The notes: generated by a model not told the origin, from the sequence alone. A DNA stretch of 64,000 nt from Lachnospiraceae bacterium (GCA_017542245.1 JAFXXN010000179.1:1-64000); one strand, 5' to 3'. Positions 17,297 to 28,560 are shown, numbered from the stretch's first letter. Translations and numbers: made by a program.

Positions 17297-20200
17297 TTAC
17301 AGATTTCTCATTGCAGCTGAAAGCATCAGCTTGATTCGGTTAAGCTGGTTTACTTCACTTGCTCCGGGATCGTAGTCCACGGCAACTATGTTTGATTCAG
17401 GATACTGCCTGCGGAGTTCTTTTATAACACCCTTTCCGACTATGTGATTGGGAAGACATGCAAAAGGCTGAGCACATACAATGTTAGGAACGCCGGATTT
17501 TATAAGCTCTACCATTTCACCTGTAAGGAACCAGCCTTCACCGGTCTGATTTCCAAGAGAACAGATGGGAGAAGCAAGTTCCGCAAGTTTTTCAATCCTC
17601 ATTGGAGGCTCAAAGCGTTTACTCTTTTCGAATGCAAGTCTTGATTCTTTGCGGCAGAATTCTATAATTTTGATAATGAGCTGGTTAGATTTCATATCTT
17701 TTTTGCTCTTACCCAGACATTCGTATTTAAACTTTGCATCGAAGGAGCAGTAAAGAAGGAAATTGATCAGTTCCGGACAAACGACTTCGGCGCCTTCTTT
17801 TTCAAGAAGTTCAATAAGGTGATTGTTTGCCATTGGAGCATATTTTACCAGTATCTCGCCTACGATGCCGACTCTGGGTTTCTTAATGCTTTCATCAAGA
17901 GGAAGTTCATCAAACTCTTTGATAATATTACGGACATTCTTCTTATACTGTGACCAGAAAAAGGTATAGGTAAAATCAGTACGTGAAAGAGATTTACAGA
18001 TTATATCGAACCATTTTCTGTGAAGAGCATTTGCCGAACCGGGTACAAGTTCATATGGTCTTGTACGATAAAGAACCTTTTGGAAAATATCTCCGTAACA
18101 AAGTGCATGCATCAGCTTTACGATAAGGGACGGAGTAAATTTGAACCCGGGATTTTTTTCTATTCCCGAAGTACTTATTGAAAGAACAGGTACTTGGGGC
18201 ATTCCGGCTTTTGCCAAAGCTCTTCTTATAAGACCTATATAATTTGTAGCTCTGCATCCTCCGCCGGTCTGAGTATAGATAATACCTACTTTATTAACAT
18301 CATATTTACCCGACTGCAGGGCCTGTATAACCTGACCTACAACTATAAGTGAAGGATAGCAGGCATCATTGTTTACATATTTCAGACCGACATCAACAGC
18401 ACTTTTATCATCATTCTGCAGAACTTCAAGTTTATAACCTTCGGATCTTATGGCTGCTTCGAGTATTTCAAAATGTATAGGAGACATTTTAGGCCCTAAA
18501 AGCGTAAAGTCTTTTTTCATGGCCTTGGTAAATACGACTCTTTCAACCGCTGCAGAATGTACATGAGGAACATAATTATTCTTTTCACGGTCTTTTACTG
18601 CCGAGAGCAAAGACCTTATTCTTATACGGGCAGCTCCAAGGTTATTTACCTCGTCAATCTTAAGCACGGTATAAATTTTTCCTGATGCATTTAAAATATC
18701 AGAAACACCATCGGTAGTTATTGCATCCAGTCCACATCCGAAAGAGTTGAGCTGGACAAGCTCCAGCTTTTTCTGAGTACGGACATAAGATGCTGCCGCA
18801 TATAAACGGGAATGATACATCCACTGATCTACAACTATAAGAGGACGGTCTATCTTACCAAGATGAGATATGCTGTCTTCTGTCAGAACTGCAACACCGT
18901 AGGAATTGATCATCTCGGGAATTCCGTGGTTTATTTCCGGATCAATATGATAAGGCCTGCCGGCAAGTACTATTCCCATTCTTCCGGTACGCTTAAGATA
19001 TTCTAGAGTTTCTTCGCCTTTATGCTCAACATCCATGCGGGCATGATTTAATTCTGCCCAGGCTGCCCTGGAAGCAGCAATTACTTCCTCTTCGGTAAAA
19101 TCTTTATAGAAAGGAGCATCTTTGTCACAGAAGATCTTAACAAGTCTGTTAGTTACAATCTCTTCACTTTCAAATGAAAGGAAAGGATTGGCATAAACAA
19201 TATCTTTAGCGCGTAATTCTTCTACATTATTCTTTATATTTTCTCCGTAAGAAGTTACAATAGGGCAGTTATAATGGTTACCAGCACCTTCAGCCTCTTT
19301 TCTCTCGTATGGGATGCACGGATAGAAAATGAACTTGCATCCTTGTGAAAGCAGCCACATGATATGTCCGTGAGCAAGCTTTGCAGGATAACATTCAGAT
19401 TCCGACGGAATGGATTCAATACCCATTTCGTAAATCTTTCTGCTTGAAAGAGGTGAAAGAACAACTCTATACTTCAATTGTGTAAAGAATGTATGCCAGA
19501 AAGGATAATTCTCATATATATTTAATACTCTTGGAATACCGACGATACCTCTTGAAGCTTCTTTTTCAGGAAGAGAAGTATAGCTGAAAACCCTTTCAAG
19601 TTTATAATCAAAAAGGTTGGGGATGTTATCTTTGTTTTTCTCTCCTCCGATACCTCGTTCACAGCGGTTTCCGGAAATAAATCTTCTTCCGTCACTGAAT
19701 TTGTTTATTGTGAGCATACAGGTATTGGTACAGCCTTTACATCTGCTCATGGAGGTTTCAAATGTGAGTGCTGTGATCTGTTCAATCGTTAGCATGGTGG
19801 AAGGAGTTTCATCGTAGTCACGTCTTGCGATAAGAGCAGCTCCGAATGCTCCCATTATACCTGCAATATCCGGGCGGATGCAATTGCATCCCAGTATTGA
19901 TTCCAGTGCACGCAGAACAGCATTGTTATAAAATGTACCGCCCTGAACAACTATGTGCTCGCCAAGATCTTTCGGATCGGTAACTTTGATAACTTTATAA
20001 AGAGCATTTTTAATAACCGAGTATGCAAGTCCGGCGGATATATCAGCTACGGTTGCGCCTTCTTTTTGTGCCTGTTTAACCTTGGAATTCATGAAAACGG
20101 TACAGCGGCTGCCCAGATCTATAGGGTTTTCAGCAAAAAGCGCGATATTTGAGAAATCCGATATCTCATAATCAAGAGATTTTGCAAATGTTTCAATAAA

Positions 20201-21574
20201 CGAGCCGCATCCAGATGAGCAGGCTTCATTCAGCTGGACGGAATTTACCGCACCGTCTTTTATCCTGATACATTTCATATCCTGCCCGCCGATATCAAGT
20301 ATACAGTCAACCTTTGGATCGAAAAAAGCTGCAGCCTGATAATGTGCGACTGTTTCAACTTCACCCTGATCAAGCATAAGGGCTGCTTTTATAAGAGCTT
20401 CACCATAACCTGTAGAACAAGATCTGACGATCTTAACTCCTTCGGGAAGCTTACCGTATATTTCTTTTATGGAACGAATGGCTGTTTTCAGCGGTGAACC
20501 GTTATTATTTGAATAAAATGAATACAGAAGTTCACCGTTTTCACCTACAAGTGCGACTTTTGTAGTTGTCGATCCGGCATCTATACCAAGGAATGCGTTT
20601 CCTTTATAGTTATTAAGATCTGCTTTTTTCACCGCATATGAGGCATGTCTTTTCTCGAATTTTTCGAAATCTTCCTTGGAAGCAAAAAGCGGATCCATGC
20701 GGCTGACTTCGAATTTTATATTCACATGATTCTTAAGAGTAGCACAAAGATCACGAAGGCTGAAAATTTTAATATCTTCAGCCGGCATCGCCTTTCCGCC
20801 CGGAAGCATGCAGGAATTGAGAGCAGCTCCTGTTGCGGCAAAAAGATGAGAATCGGAAGGGGATATGGCTGTTTCATCAGTAAGATTGAGAGTACGGATG
20901 AAAGCAGCTTTTAATTCGGAAAGGAAAGTAAGAGGACCGCCTAAAAAAGCGACTTTTCCTCTTATGGGTTTACCGCATGCAAGACCGCTGATTGTCTGAT
21001 TGACTACAGCTTGAAAAATGGATGCGGAAAGATCGGGCTTTGTTGCTCCTTCATTTATAAGAGGCTGAATATCACTCTTGGCAAATACGCCGCATCGGGC
21101 AGCAATAGGATAAATGGCCTTATAATCCCGGGCATACTCATTTAAACCCTTAGCATCTGTCTTAAGAAGAGAAGCCATCTGATCGATAAACGATCCGGTA
21201 CCTCCTGCACAGATGCCGTTCATTCTTTGCTCTATGGTAGAGCCGAAATATATTATTTTTGCATCTTCACCGCCTAATTCGATAGCAACATCCGGTTTTA
21301 CGGGAAGACGGTCTATGGCGGAAGAAACAGCGATAACTTCCTGAGTAAAGGGTATATTAAGGAATTCTGCTATAGCAAGTCCTCCGGATCCGGTTATGGA
21401 ACAGGATGACTGTACATCGGGATATTTTTCAAGAGTCTCATCTATAAGATCTGCAAGAGTCTCCTGAATATTAGCAAAATGTCTTCTGTAATCACTGAAA
21501 AGCTTATTGTTTTCATCGTCAAGCAACATTACTTTAACAGTTGTGGATCCAATATCAATACCAAATTTAAACAT
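17297..21574 (-). CDS. Giant 2-hydroxyacyl-CoA dehydratase activase / dehydratase-like fusion
   Basis: 1,425 residues. Two ATPase modules of the HgdC/BadF type are in tandem: module 1 starts [17 protein letters not shown] and has cysteines C122 ([10 protein letters not shown]) and C161 ([10 protein letters not shown]), spaced 39 apart as in the [4Fe-4S]-bridged HgdC dimer; module 2 starts near residue 330 ([15 protein letters not shown]) with the matching CSSGCGSF and SRCTVFMNS. About residues 640-1000 are a DUF2229-type region ([25 protein letters not shown]), and the rest resembles the dehydratase subunits ([32 protein letters not shown]). Such proteins are common in anaerobes, yet their substrate is unknown; ATP-driven low-potential electron transfer is the inferred chemistry. 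It has its own promoter and terminator and no partner subunit next door. Confidence 0.9.
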   Translation of the reverse strand: MFKFGIDIGSTTVKVMLLDDENNKLFSDYRRHFANIQETLADLIDETLEKYPDVQSSCSITGSGGLAIAEFLNIPFTQEVIAVSSAIDRLPVKPDVAIELGGEDAKIIYFGSTIEQRMNGICAGGTGSFIDQMASLLKTDAKGLNEYARDYKAIYPIAARCGVFAKSDIQPLINEGATKPDLSASIFQAVVNQTISGLACGKPIRGKVAFLGGPLTFLSELKAAFIRTLNLTDETAISPSDSHLFAATGAALNSCMLPGGKAMPAEDIKIFSLRDLCATLKNHVNIKFEVSRMDPLFASKEDFEKFEKRHASYAVKKADLNNYKGNAFLGIDAGSTTTKVALVGENGELLYSFYSNNNGSPLKTAIRSIKEIYGKLPEGVKIVRSCSTGYGEALIKAALMLDQGEVETVAHYQAAAFFDPKVDCILDIGGQDMKCIRIKDGAVNSVQLNEACSSGCGSFIETFAKSLDYEISDFSNIALFAENPIDLGSRCTVFMNSKVKQAQKEGATVADISAGLAYSVIKNALYKVIKVTDPKDLGEHIVVQGGTFYNNAVLRALESILGCNCIRPDIAGIMGAFGAALIARRDYDETPSTMLTIEQITALTFETSMSRCKGCTNTCMLTINKFSDGRRFISGNRCERGIGGEKNKDNIPNLFDYKLERVFSYTSLPEKEASRGIVGIPRVLNIYENYPFWHTFFTQLKYRVVLSPLSSRKIYEMGIESIPSESECYPAKLAHGHIMWLLSQGCKFIFYPCIPYERKEAEGAGNHYNCPIVTSYGENIKNNVEELRAKDIVYANPFLSFESEEIVTNRLVKIFCDKDAPFYKDFTEEEVIAASRAAWAELNHARMDVEHKGEETLEYLKRTGRMGIVLAGRPYHIDPEINHGIPEMINSYGVAVLTEDSISHLGKIDRPLIVVDQWMYHSRLYAAASYVRTQKKLELVQLNSFGCGLDAITTDGVSDILNASGKIYTVLKIDEVNNLGAARIRIRSLLSAVKDREKNNYVPHVHSAAVERVVFTKAMKKDFTLLGPKMSPIHFEILEAAIRSEGYKLEVLQNDDKSAVDVGLKYVNNDACYPSLIVVGQVIQALQSGKYDVNKVGIIYTQTGGGCRATNYIGLIRRALAKAGMPQVPVLSISTSGIEKNPGFKFTPSLIVKLMHALCYGDIFQKVLYRTRPYELVPGSANALHRKWFDIICKSLSRTDFTYTFFWSQYKKNVRNIIKEFDELPLDESIKKPRVGIVGEILVKYAPMANNHLIELLEKEGAEVVCPELINFLLYCSFDAKFKYECLGKSKKDMKSNQLIIKIIEFCRKESRLAFEKSKRFEPPMRIEKLAELASPICSLGNQTGEGWFLTGEMVELIKSGVPNIVCAQPFACLPNHIVGKGVIKELRRQYPESNIVAVDYDPGASEVNQLNRIKLMLSAAMRNL

Positions 21575-21662
21575 TTCAAATAACTAACCTAAAAATATTT
21601 TATATGGTTTTCCTTTCAACATGATGTGGCTTTTAATACAATGTGAGCCGTACAACTATGAT

Positions 21663-21691
21663 AGTATATCAAATTTTCATAATAAATACAA
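21663..21691 (-). promoter_or_regulatory. Sigma-A promoter for the activase gene
   Basis: On the - strand, TTGTAT (21691-21686), a 17-bp spacer and TATACT (21668-21663). The leader to the ATG at 21574 would be about 80 nt. The ribosome binding site for this gene is weak (AGG 12-13 nt upstream). Confidence 0.65.
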
Positions 21692-21761
21692 GAAAGTATT
21701 TGATTTTAATAAAAAAATAATAATTGTAACAGATTTATTTTATTACCGGCTTGTTTCTTTC

Positions 21762-21790
21762 TTTACTTTTTTTTTGAAAAATGATATAAT
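21762..21790 (+). promoter_or_regulatory. Sigma-A promoter for the GH115 gene
   Basis: TTTACT (21762-21767), 17-bp T-rich spacer and a perfect TATAAT (21785-21790), followed by GGAGGG at 21814-21819 and ATG21828. The 253-bp divergent interval holds this promoter and the one for the activase; I saw no clear catabolite-response palindrome in it. Confidence 0.65.
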
Positions 21791-21827
21791 GTAATGTGGT
21801 ATTTTTTGTATAAGGAGGGCTTTTACG

Positions 21828-24695
21828 ATGATTTTTTCATTGGTTGGGGAGAAAGAAACAGCAAAAATTATACTTGATAAAGATGAGTACAGCGGTGTCA
21901 GAAAAGCTGCTGAATGGCTTTCAAACGATATAAGCAGGGTTACCGGAAGGATACCGGGCATCAGTCTTGAGTTGTCTGTTCCGGAAAATCTTGATAGGAT
22001 CATAGTTGCCGGGACTATAGGCAAATCAAATATAATAGAGGCTGTAAGTACAAAATACGGTATTGATCTGACAGAAATAAAAGGTAAAAGAGAAGTATAT
22101 GGGATATATAAGGCAGGAAACGGAGTTCTTATCGCAGGCAGCGAGAAAAGAGGAACCATTTACGGTCTTTTACATATAAGCGAACTTATCGGTGTAACGC
22201 CTCTTATATATTTTGGTGATACTGTACCTGTAAAATATCAGGAAATCGTCTTTGATGAAGAAGTAAAAAGTTCCGGTAACACTCTGTCGGTAGATCCTTA
22301 TGGCATATCTGCAGAGCCTTCCGTAAGATACAGAGGCTTTTTTATAAACGATGAGTGGCCGGCGTTTGGAAACTGGTGCAACAGGCATTTTGGCGGTTTT
22401 ACCGCATCCTGTTATGAGAAGGTATTTGAGTATCTGTTGAGGCTTAAAGGAAATTATATGTGGCCTGCGATGTGGAGTTCGGTATTCAGTGCCGACGGAC
22501 CCGACCTTGCGTCTGCAGAACTGGCCGATGAGCTGGGGATTGTCATGGGTACCTCTCATCACGAGCCATGCTGCCGTGCAGGTGAAGAATTTATAAATCA
22601 GAATAAAATACATCCGGAATACGGTATCGATTGGAGTTTCCTTTCCAATAGGGAAGGTATAACAAAATTCTGGGAAGACGGACTTAAGCGTAACGGTCAT
22701 TTCGAGAATGTGATCACTGTCGGAATGCGTGGAGAACGTGATTCGAAGCTTTTTGAAGATGCTAAGCTTATTGATAATATAAATGTATTAAAAGACGTTA
22801 TCAATTGCCAGAAGGATCTTATAAAAAAGTATGCAGCGCCGGATCAGCCTATGATGCTTGCTATATATAAGGAAGTGGAAGAATATTATAAAGGAGATGA
22901 CGTTACAGAGGGACTGAAAGACTGGGACGGTCTTGATGGTATAACACTTATGCTCTGTGATGACAATTTCGGTAACCTGCGTCTTATGATGGAAGATGAT
23001 AAACGAAATCATAAGGGTGGATACGGAATGTATTATCACTTTGATTATCATGGCGGCCCTGTATCATATGAATGGATCAACAGTTCATATCTTCCTAAAA
23101 TATGGGAACAGATGACCACCGCTTATGATTTCGGTATTCGCGATATTTGGATAGTTAACGTCGGAGACCTTAAGAATCAGGAACTGCCTTTAAGTTATTT
23201 CATGGATCTTGCATATGATTATAATAAATACGGATCTTCGGCTCCGGGAAACTATGCGGAATATCTGAAAGAATGGGTTAAAAAACAGTTTAATGGTTTA
23301 AGCAATGAAGAACTTGATACCGTTTATGAGATAACAGATGGTTACAGCAGACTAAATAACATAACAAAACCTGAAGTATTATCGGCTGAAACTTACAGCC
23401 TGAACAGTTATAACGAAGCAAGAAGAATACTTAATATTTGCATTGATCTTGAGAAGAAAACAGAAGCTTTGATTGCCTCAATGCCGGTAAGATATCAGGA
23501 TACGTTTATGAGTATTGTGGGATTTCAGGCACTTGCCACATTTAATCTTATAAAAATGCAGATATTTTCCGGAATCAACCTGAAATATGCCCGTCAGGGA
23601 AGAATATCAGCAAATAAGTATGCACGTCTCGTAAAAGAATGTATATCAAAAGACCGGAACCTGGTTGATGACTTCCATAGGATGCTTTCCGGAAAATGGT
23701 TCGGAATGGGACTGTCGAAACATATCGGGTTCAGAGCTTGGAATGAGGAAGGATGCCGCTTACCTGTAATGGTTTATGTTGAACCCGAAGCTCATAATGA
23801 TCTTGTAATTTCGGATAATAATTCGGATGCCGTAAGCTGCGGAAGTGACTGGACAAGACGGCCGGTAAGACTTTCGGGATTTGATTCTGTGGGAAAAGGA
23901 AGTTTCAGTATAGCTACAGCAGGATCGGAGCCGATAACATATACTATTGAGTGTAATGATCCTGACATTATTTTTTCGGGTAAAGACAACAAATATATTC
24001 TTTCAGGGATTGCTGATTCGGAAAATGATGTTGATATATTTGTAGAGGCTGCAGAAAATGCCCGGTACGGCAAACATGAGTTTTTGGTAAAGACAAATGC
24101 CGGATTTACAAAAGTATACTTTGAAATATCAGAAAATACTCTTATAAAATACAGTTTTTCGGAACGGATAAACAGATTTAACGGAAGAATATGTTCAGTT
24201 CCGGCTGAAAACTATTTCAGCCTGAATAAAACTAATGAAGGTGAATTTAAAGAACTTATAAGTTTTGGAAGACTTTTACCCGGTGAAAACGCTTCTGCAC
24301 TTAAGGCATTTCCTCAGGATAGAGACTTTGAAAACGGACCCTCGGCAGAATACAGGATCGATACTCCCGTTTCGGGAAAATTCAAAATGATCCTTTATAC
24401 TGCTCCTTCCAATCCTTCGGCATCTGATAATAAGATTGCCGTTATGATTTCGGTAAATGGTGAAGAGAAGAGGGTAAATACAATTCCCGAAGGATACATA
24501 GGCGGCGACGGAGGGTGCAGGGCATGGAACGTTGCTGTCCTTGAAAATGTAAGAAAAACCGAGCTTGAGATCGATCTAAAGAAAGGTCGGAATGATATTT
24601 GTATCAGACCGTTAAATCCGGGTTTTGTACTTGAAAAGTTTGTTTTATGCAGATGCGATGTAAGTCTTCCTGAATGCAGACTTGGAGCAGTTTGA
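21828..24695 (+). CDS. Glycoside hydrolase family 115 (xylan alpha-glucuronidase type), cytoplasmic
   Basis: 955 residues, matching the length of GH115. The core shows RYRGFFINDEWPAFGNW, LRLKGNYMWPAMWSSVF, GIVMGTSHHEPCCRAGEEF and YYHFDYHGGPVSYEWINSS, all typical of this family, which removes 4-O-methyl- or plain glucuronic acid from xylose residues of glucuronoxylan. The last 200 residues are beta-rich, as in the family's C-terminal domain. There is no signal peptide, so it probably acts on imported aldouronic oligosaccharides. No transporter or xylanase gene is next to it, which is unusual for Firmicutes xylan loci. The next gene starts 2 bp after its stop. Confidence 0.9.
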   Translation: MIFSLVGEKETAKIILDKDEYSGVRKAAEWLSNDISRVTGRIPGISLELSVPENLDRIIVAGTIGKSNIIEAVSTKYGIDLTEIKGKREVYGIYKAGNGVLIAGSEKRGTIYGLLHISELIGVTPLIYFGDTVPVKYQEIVFDEEVKSSGNTLSVDPYGISAEPSVRYRGFFINDEWPAFGNWCNRHFGGFTASCYEKVFEYLLRLKGNYMWPAMWSSVFSADGPDLASAELADELGIVMGTSHHEPCCRAGEEFINQNKIHPEYGIDWSFLSNREGITKFWEDGLKRNGHFENVITVGMRGERDSKLFEDAKLIDNINVLKDVINCQKDLIKKYAAPDQPMMLAIYKEVEEYYKGDDVTEGLKDWDGLDGITLMLCDDNFGNLRLMMEDDKRNHKGGYGMYYHFDYHGGPVSYEWINSSYLPKIWEQMTTAYDFGIRDIWIVNVGDLKNQELPLSYFMDLAYDYNKYGSSAPGNYAEYLKEWVKKQFNGLSNEELDTVYEITDGYSRLNNITKPEVLSAETYSLNSYNEARRILNICIDLEKKTEALIASMPVRYQDTFMSIVGFQALATFNLIKMQIFSGINLKYARQGRISANKYARLVKECISKDRNLVDDFHRMLSGKWFGMGLSKHIGFRAWNEEGCRLPVMVYVEPEAHNDLVISDNNSDAVSCGSDWTRRPVRLSGFDSVGKGSFSIATAGSEPITYTIECNDPDIIFSGKDNKYILSGIADSENDVDIFVEAAENARYGKHEFLVKTNAGFTKVYFEISENTLIKYSFSERINRFNGRICSVPAENYFSLNKTNEGEFKELISFGRLLPGENASALKAFPQDRDFENGPSAEYRIDTPVSGKFKMILYTAPSNPSASDNKIAVMISVNGEEKRVNTIPEGYIGGDGGCRAWNVAVLENVRKTELEIDLKKGRNDICIRPLNPGFVLEKFVLCRCDVSLPECRLGAV

Positions 24696-24697
24696 TT

Positions 24698-25039
24698 ATG
24701 AAAAAGGAATGTAGCATATATCAATCACAGGTTGAAACTTTTCTGGAAGGAAAGCTTACCGGTTTTGACAGACAGAATTTTGTATCACATGTAAAGAAAT
24801 GTAAAGCATGTCATGAAGAACTTGCAATCTACCATGTCATATTTTCTGTTGTGGATGAACTGAATGATGATGACGGTGAAGAAACATCAAATTATATGGC
24901 TACTCTCGAAAGAAAACTCGGAACTGTGAGCCGAAAAGATGCAATTATGACAAATGTTAATATAGCATACGGTTTTTTATTTGCGGGGGTAATGTGTTTA
25001 GCAGCCGGCGTCATACTGATGTTAATGCAAATCTTTTAA
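24698..25039 (+). CDS. Anti-sigma-factor-like zinc-finger membrane protein
   Basis: 113 residues from ATG24698 (GGAG lies about 13 nt upstream; an earlier in-frame ATG at 24674 falls within the GH115 gene). Residues 5-38 form the zinc-binding anti-sigma pattern, C5 ... H31-x3-C35-x2-C38 (HVKKCKACHEE). One membrane helix lies near the C-terminus (FLFAGVMCLAAGVILMLM). In classical cases such proteins hold an ECF sigma factor at the membrane. No sigma factor gene is adjacent: upstream is GH115, downstream polA. So either the partner is elsewhere or the protein has another role. It is probably translated from the GH115 transcript. Confidence 0.78.
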   Translation: MKKECSIYQSQVETFLEGKLTGFDRQNFVSHVKKCKACHEELAIYHVIFSVVDELNDDDGEETSNYMATLERKLGTVSRKDAIMTNVNIAYGFLFAGVMCLAAGVILMLMQIF

Positions 25040-25056
25040 TGAAATGAGGAAAACAG

Positions 25057-27918
25057 ATGGATTCTGAGTATCTGCTTTTAATTGATGGATCAAGCCTGTT
25101 ATCTACACAGTATTACGGGAATCTTCCAAAAGAGGTTTTATTTGCAAAAACCGAAGAAGACAGAAAGAAATTTTATCATAAGATAATGCATACCAAGACA
25201 GGGATTTATACAAATGCTGTTTACGGCTTTATGAGAACCCTGTTAAAAATCTTAAAAGAACAGAGACCTGGATATATTGCTGTAGCCTGGGATAAGAGCC
25301 GCAATACTTTCAGACGCGAAATATACAGTGAATATAAAGGAAACAGGGGTGAAACTCCGGCTCCTTTAAAAGAACAGTTTGAACTGTGTGAAGAGCTGCT
25401 GTCATTTATGAATATCAGACAGTTTATGGATGACAGATTTGAGGCTGACGATTTTTGCGGTTCATTATCAAAAAAATTTGAAAACGAGCTTCCTGTACGG
25501 ATCCTGACAAAAGATAATGATTATCTGCAGCTTGTAACGGAAAAGACAAATCTATGGCTGATGCATGCTTCAGCTTCTAAAACAGATGAGCTTTATAAGA
25601 AATACGGTATCAAACAGGACGGGAGCGTTCCGGAACGGGCATTCTGCCTTACTCCTGAACTTGTGAAAAAGGAATTTGGAGTTGAGCCCGGTTCTATCAA
25701 TTCTCTTAAAGGACTTCAGGGAGATTCGTCAGATAATATAAAAGGAGTTCCCGGAGTAGGACCTGCAACGGCAGTTGCTCTGATCGCAAAGTATAAAAAT
25801 GTCAAGACGCTTTATGATGAGATAAGAGATCTTAACGAAAAAGAGCAAAAGGCAAAAGCTGCAGAGTGGAAAGCTGAACTTGGGATAACAAGATCACCGT
25901 TTGGACCTCTGCTGAAAACAAGTGAAGAGGAACTTGTAGGAGAGGCGGCAGCCATGATAAGTGAGAAGCTTGCTACCATAAAATGCGATATACCTCTTGA
26001 CGACATTGGACTTAATGACCTGAAATTAAATATTGATTATACAAGAACACGGCAGGAATTTTTAAAGCTTGAATTTAATACATTAAAGATTGAAGATCCA
26101 TCCGAAAATTCTAAGGTTATTCAGAAAGAAAACGAATGTATAGATAGCCTTGACAGCTTCACAAAGCTGTTCGCTTCCTTAAAAAATTCTTTTGAAAGCA
26201 ATAATAAAAGCTTCAAATCTGTCGGTATGTCTTTATGTTATGATGATTCGGGAAAAAAATATCTTTTAGGGCCGGAAAAAATACTGGCTGCAGCTTTATC
26301 TACAACTGAGAAGAATTATTATGTATCAGCAGAAGGATTTATTACCGGAGGTTTAATTGCGGAAAGTATAAATAAACTGATTGATGCAGGTATATCTTTT
26401 GCAGTAACGGATATTAAAACCGTAATGAAGCTTTTGCAAAGAAATGATTATGTAAATTGCTTTGATATTTCTATAGCCGCATATCTCTTAAATCCTCTGG
26501 CGGGCAAATACGATTATGATGATGCAGCATTAATTTCGGGTATAGATGTTCCTTCTTCAAGACAGGAAATAATCGGTAAAGAAAAAACTGCCGATCTTAT
26601 AACAAACGATCCCGAAAGAATAAAGAGATTAACTGTTACAGAAGCGGAAACTGCTTTAGATTGTTGCAGCCAGCTTACAAAAGCACTTAAAGAAGCAGAA
26701 ATGTATGACCTTTATCAGGAGATTGAGCTTCCGTTGACCATAGTTTTAAAAGAAATGGAAGAAAACGGGATATTGGTTCTTAAGGATGAACTGAAGAAGT
26801 TTTCCGAAATACTTGATAAAGACATAAAGGTTCTTGAAAAGGAAATTTATGATGGCTGCGGTGAGGTATTTAATATCAATTCACCGAAACAGCTTGGAAC
26901 GATATTGTTTGAAAAACTGAAATTACCTTATGGGAAAAAGACAAAAACAGGATATTCAACTTCTGCTGATATACTTGAAAAACTGAAGCTTGAAGATCCG
27001 GTTGTAGAAAAAATACTTAATTACAGGCAGCTTACAAAACTTAAATCCACATATGCTGACGGATTAAATGATTATATCGATGAAGACGGCAGGATAAGGA
27101 CAAATTTTAACCAGACCGTAACGGCTACGGGAAGGCTTTCAAGTACCGAGCCAAATCTGCAGAACATACCTATACGTGAAAGTCTCGGAAGGGAATTGAG
27201 AAAGGTATTTGTACCTGCTGAGGGAAAATGTTTTGTCGATGCCGACTATTCACAGATCGAATTAAGGATACTTGCTTCTTTATCAGGAGACGAGAAACTG
27301 ATAAATGCGTATAAAAATTCTGCGGATATTCATCAAAGTACTGCATCTGCCGTATTTAAGGTTCCTATGGAAGAAGTTACAAAGGAACTGAGGAGCAAAG
27401 CGAAAGCCGTTAATTTCGGTATAGTATACGGAATAAGTTCATTTGGGCTGGGTACAGGTCTGAACATACCTAAAAAAGAGGCGGAACGCTATATTCAAAG
27501 TTATTTTGAGACTTATCCTCAAGTGAAGGAATATCTTGACCGAATGATTTCTGAAGCTTCAAAGAACGGATACAGTGTGACGGTATGTAACAGGAGAAGA
27601 CCTATACCGGAGCTGTCCTCTTCAAATTTTATGCAAAGATCCTTCGGCGAAAGGATTGCCATGAATTCACCCGTACAGGGAAGCGCAGCCGATATTATAA
27701 AGCTTGCAATGATAAAGGTGTACGAACGGCTGAAGAAGGAGTGCCCGGAAGCAAAGATACTTCTTCAGATTCATGATGAACTTTTAGTTGAAGTGGATAA
27801 AGACAAGGCTGATAAGGCAGGAAAGATTCTTGTCGAAGAGATGCAGAATGCCATAAATCTTCCTGTTAAACTTGAAGTGGGTCTGGCCAAAGGCGAAAGC
27901 TGGTATGAAGCACATTAG
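25057..27918 (+). CDS. polA: DNA polymerase I
   Basis: 953 residues. Residues 1 to about 340 are the 5'-3' flap exonuclease (LLIDGSSLL, DDRFEADDFCG, TKDNDYLQLV, GDSSDNIKGVPGVGPATA). The middle region (about 350-560) matches the 3'-5' exonuclease position but I see no DxE active-site motif, so proofreading is probably lost. The polymerase domain has motif A with D728/D730 (DADYSQIELRILASLSGD), motif B RSKAKAVNFGIVYG and motif C with D907-E908 (QIHDELLVEV). It is longer than the usual ~880 residues because of an insertion near residues 28-50. It fills gaps in repair and lagging-strand synthesis. coaE follows 9 bp later; its ribosome binding site overlaps the polA stop. Confidence 0.97.
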   Translation: MDSEYLLLIDGSSLLSTQYYGNLPKEVLFAKTEEDRKKFYHKIMHTKTGIYTNAVYGFMRTLLKILKEQRPGYIAVAWDKSRNTFRREIYSEYKGNRGETPAPLKEQFELCEELLSFMNIRQFMDDRFEADDFCGSLSKKFENELPVRILTKDNDYLQLVTEKTNLWLMHASASKTDELYKKYGIKQDGSVPERAFCLTPELVKKEFGVEPGSINSLKGLQGDSSDNIKGVPGVGPATAVALIAKYKNVKTLYDEIRDLNEKEQKAKAAEWKAELGITRSPFGPLLKTSEEELVGEAAAMISEKLATIKCDIPLDDIGLNDLKLNIDYTRTRQEFLKLEFNTLKIEDPSENSKVIQKENECIDSLDSFTKLFASLKNSFESNNKSFKSVGMSLCYDDSGKKYLLGPEKILAAALSTTEKNYYVSAEGFITGGLIAESINKLIDAGISFAVTDIKTVMKLLQRNDYVNCFDISIAAYLLNPLAGKYDYDDAALISGIDVPSSRQEIIGKEKTADLITNDPERIKRLTVTEAETALDCCSQLTKALKEAEMYDLYQEIELPLTIVLKEMEENGILVLKDELKKFSEILDKDIKVLEKEIYDGCGEVFNINSPKQLGTILFEKLKLPYGKKTKTGYSTSADILEKLKLEDPVVEKILNYRQLTKLKSTYADGLNDYIDEDGRIRTNFNQTVTATGRLSSTEPNLQNIPIRESLGRELRKVFVPAEGKCFVDADYSQIELRILASLSGDEKLINAYKNSADIHQSTASAVFKVPMEEVTKELRSKAKAVNFGIVYGISSFGLGTGLNIPKKEAERYIQSYFETYPQVKEYLDRMISEASKNGYSVTVCNRRRPIPELSSSNFMQRSFGERIAMNSPVQGSAADIIKLAMIKVYERLKKECPEAKILLQIHDELLVEVDKDKADKAGKILVEEMQNAINLPVKLEVGLAKGESWYEAH

Positions 27919-27927
27919 GAGAAAAAA

Positions 27928-28530
27928 TTGAAAGTTATAGGATTAACCGGAGGAATAGGGTGCGGTAAATCGTTTGTTGCAAAGATCGCTTCTCATTTTT
28001 TCCCGGTATTGCATATAAATACTGATGAAATGGCAAGGCAGCAGATGAAAAAAGGCGGAATCAGTTATAATGGAGTGATAAGGGAGTTTTCCCAAAAAAC
28101 AGATGACCTTCTGCTGCCTGACGGAGAGATAAACAGACCGGTACTCTCAAAAATAGTTTTTTCCGATCCGGAAGCATTAAAAAAATTAGATGAGATAACA
28201 CATCCGGCCGTAATTTCGGAAATACAAAATATAATTAAGGATAATTCGGATACCGGAGAATATGAAGCGGTTCTGATAGAAAGTGCTCTTGTTTTTGAAT
28301 CCGGGATAGACAGGATATGCGATGAAGTCTGGTATGTTCATGCGCCTAAAGATCAAAGAGTCAACAGGCTAATGGAGAGCAGGGGATACAGCAGGGAAAA
28401 GATAGATTCTGTATTAAGCGGCCAGCTTTCAGAGGACGAGTTTATTAAGAAATCCGACAGGATCATAGAGAACTGTGATTCAGTAGATGTGGAAGAGATG
28501 GTTAAGATAATTGCCGGAATTCTGATCTGA
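27928..28530 (+). CDS. coaE: Dephospho-CoA kinase
   Basis: 200 residues with a P-loop at the N-terminus (GLTGGIGCGKSFVAKI), followed by INTDEMARQQM and DEITHPAVISEI, all typical of dephospho-CoA kinase, the last step of coenzyme A synthesis. The start is a TTG at 27928, set by AGGAG overlapping the polA stop codon. The polA-coaE pairing is common in Firmicutes and implies one transcript. Confidence 0.95.
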   Translation: MKVIGLTGGIGCGKSFVAKIASHFFPVLHINTDEMARQQMKKGGISYNGVIREFSQKTDDLLLPDGEINRPVLSKIVFSDPEALKKLDEITHPAVISEIQNIIKDNSDTGEYEAVLIESALVFESGIDRICDEVWYVHAPKDQRVNRLMESRGYSREKIDSVLSGQLSEDEFIKKSDRIIENCDSVDVEEMVKIIAGILI

Positions 28531-28560
28531 CAAAAAACATTATGTAAGGAGATTTGCTGT

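Noticed and set aside
21743..22700. Long - strand frames opposite the GH115 gene
   Set aside because: They mirror a gene with clear family motifs; no start signals or recognisable protein features.
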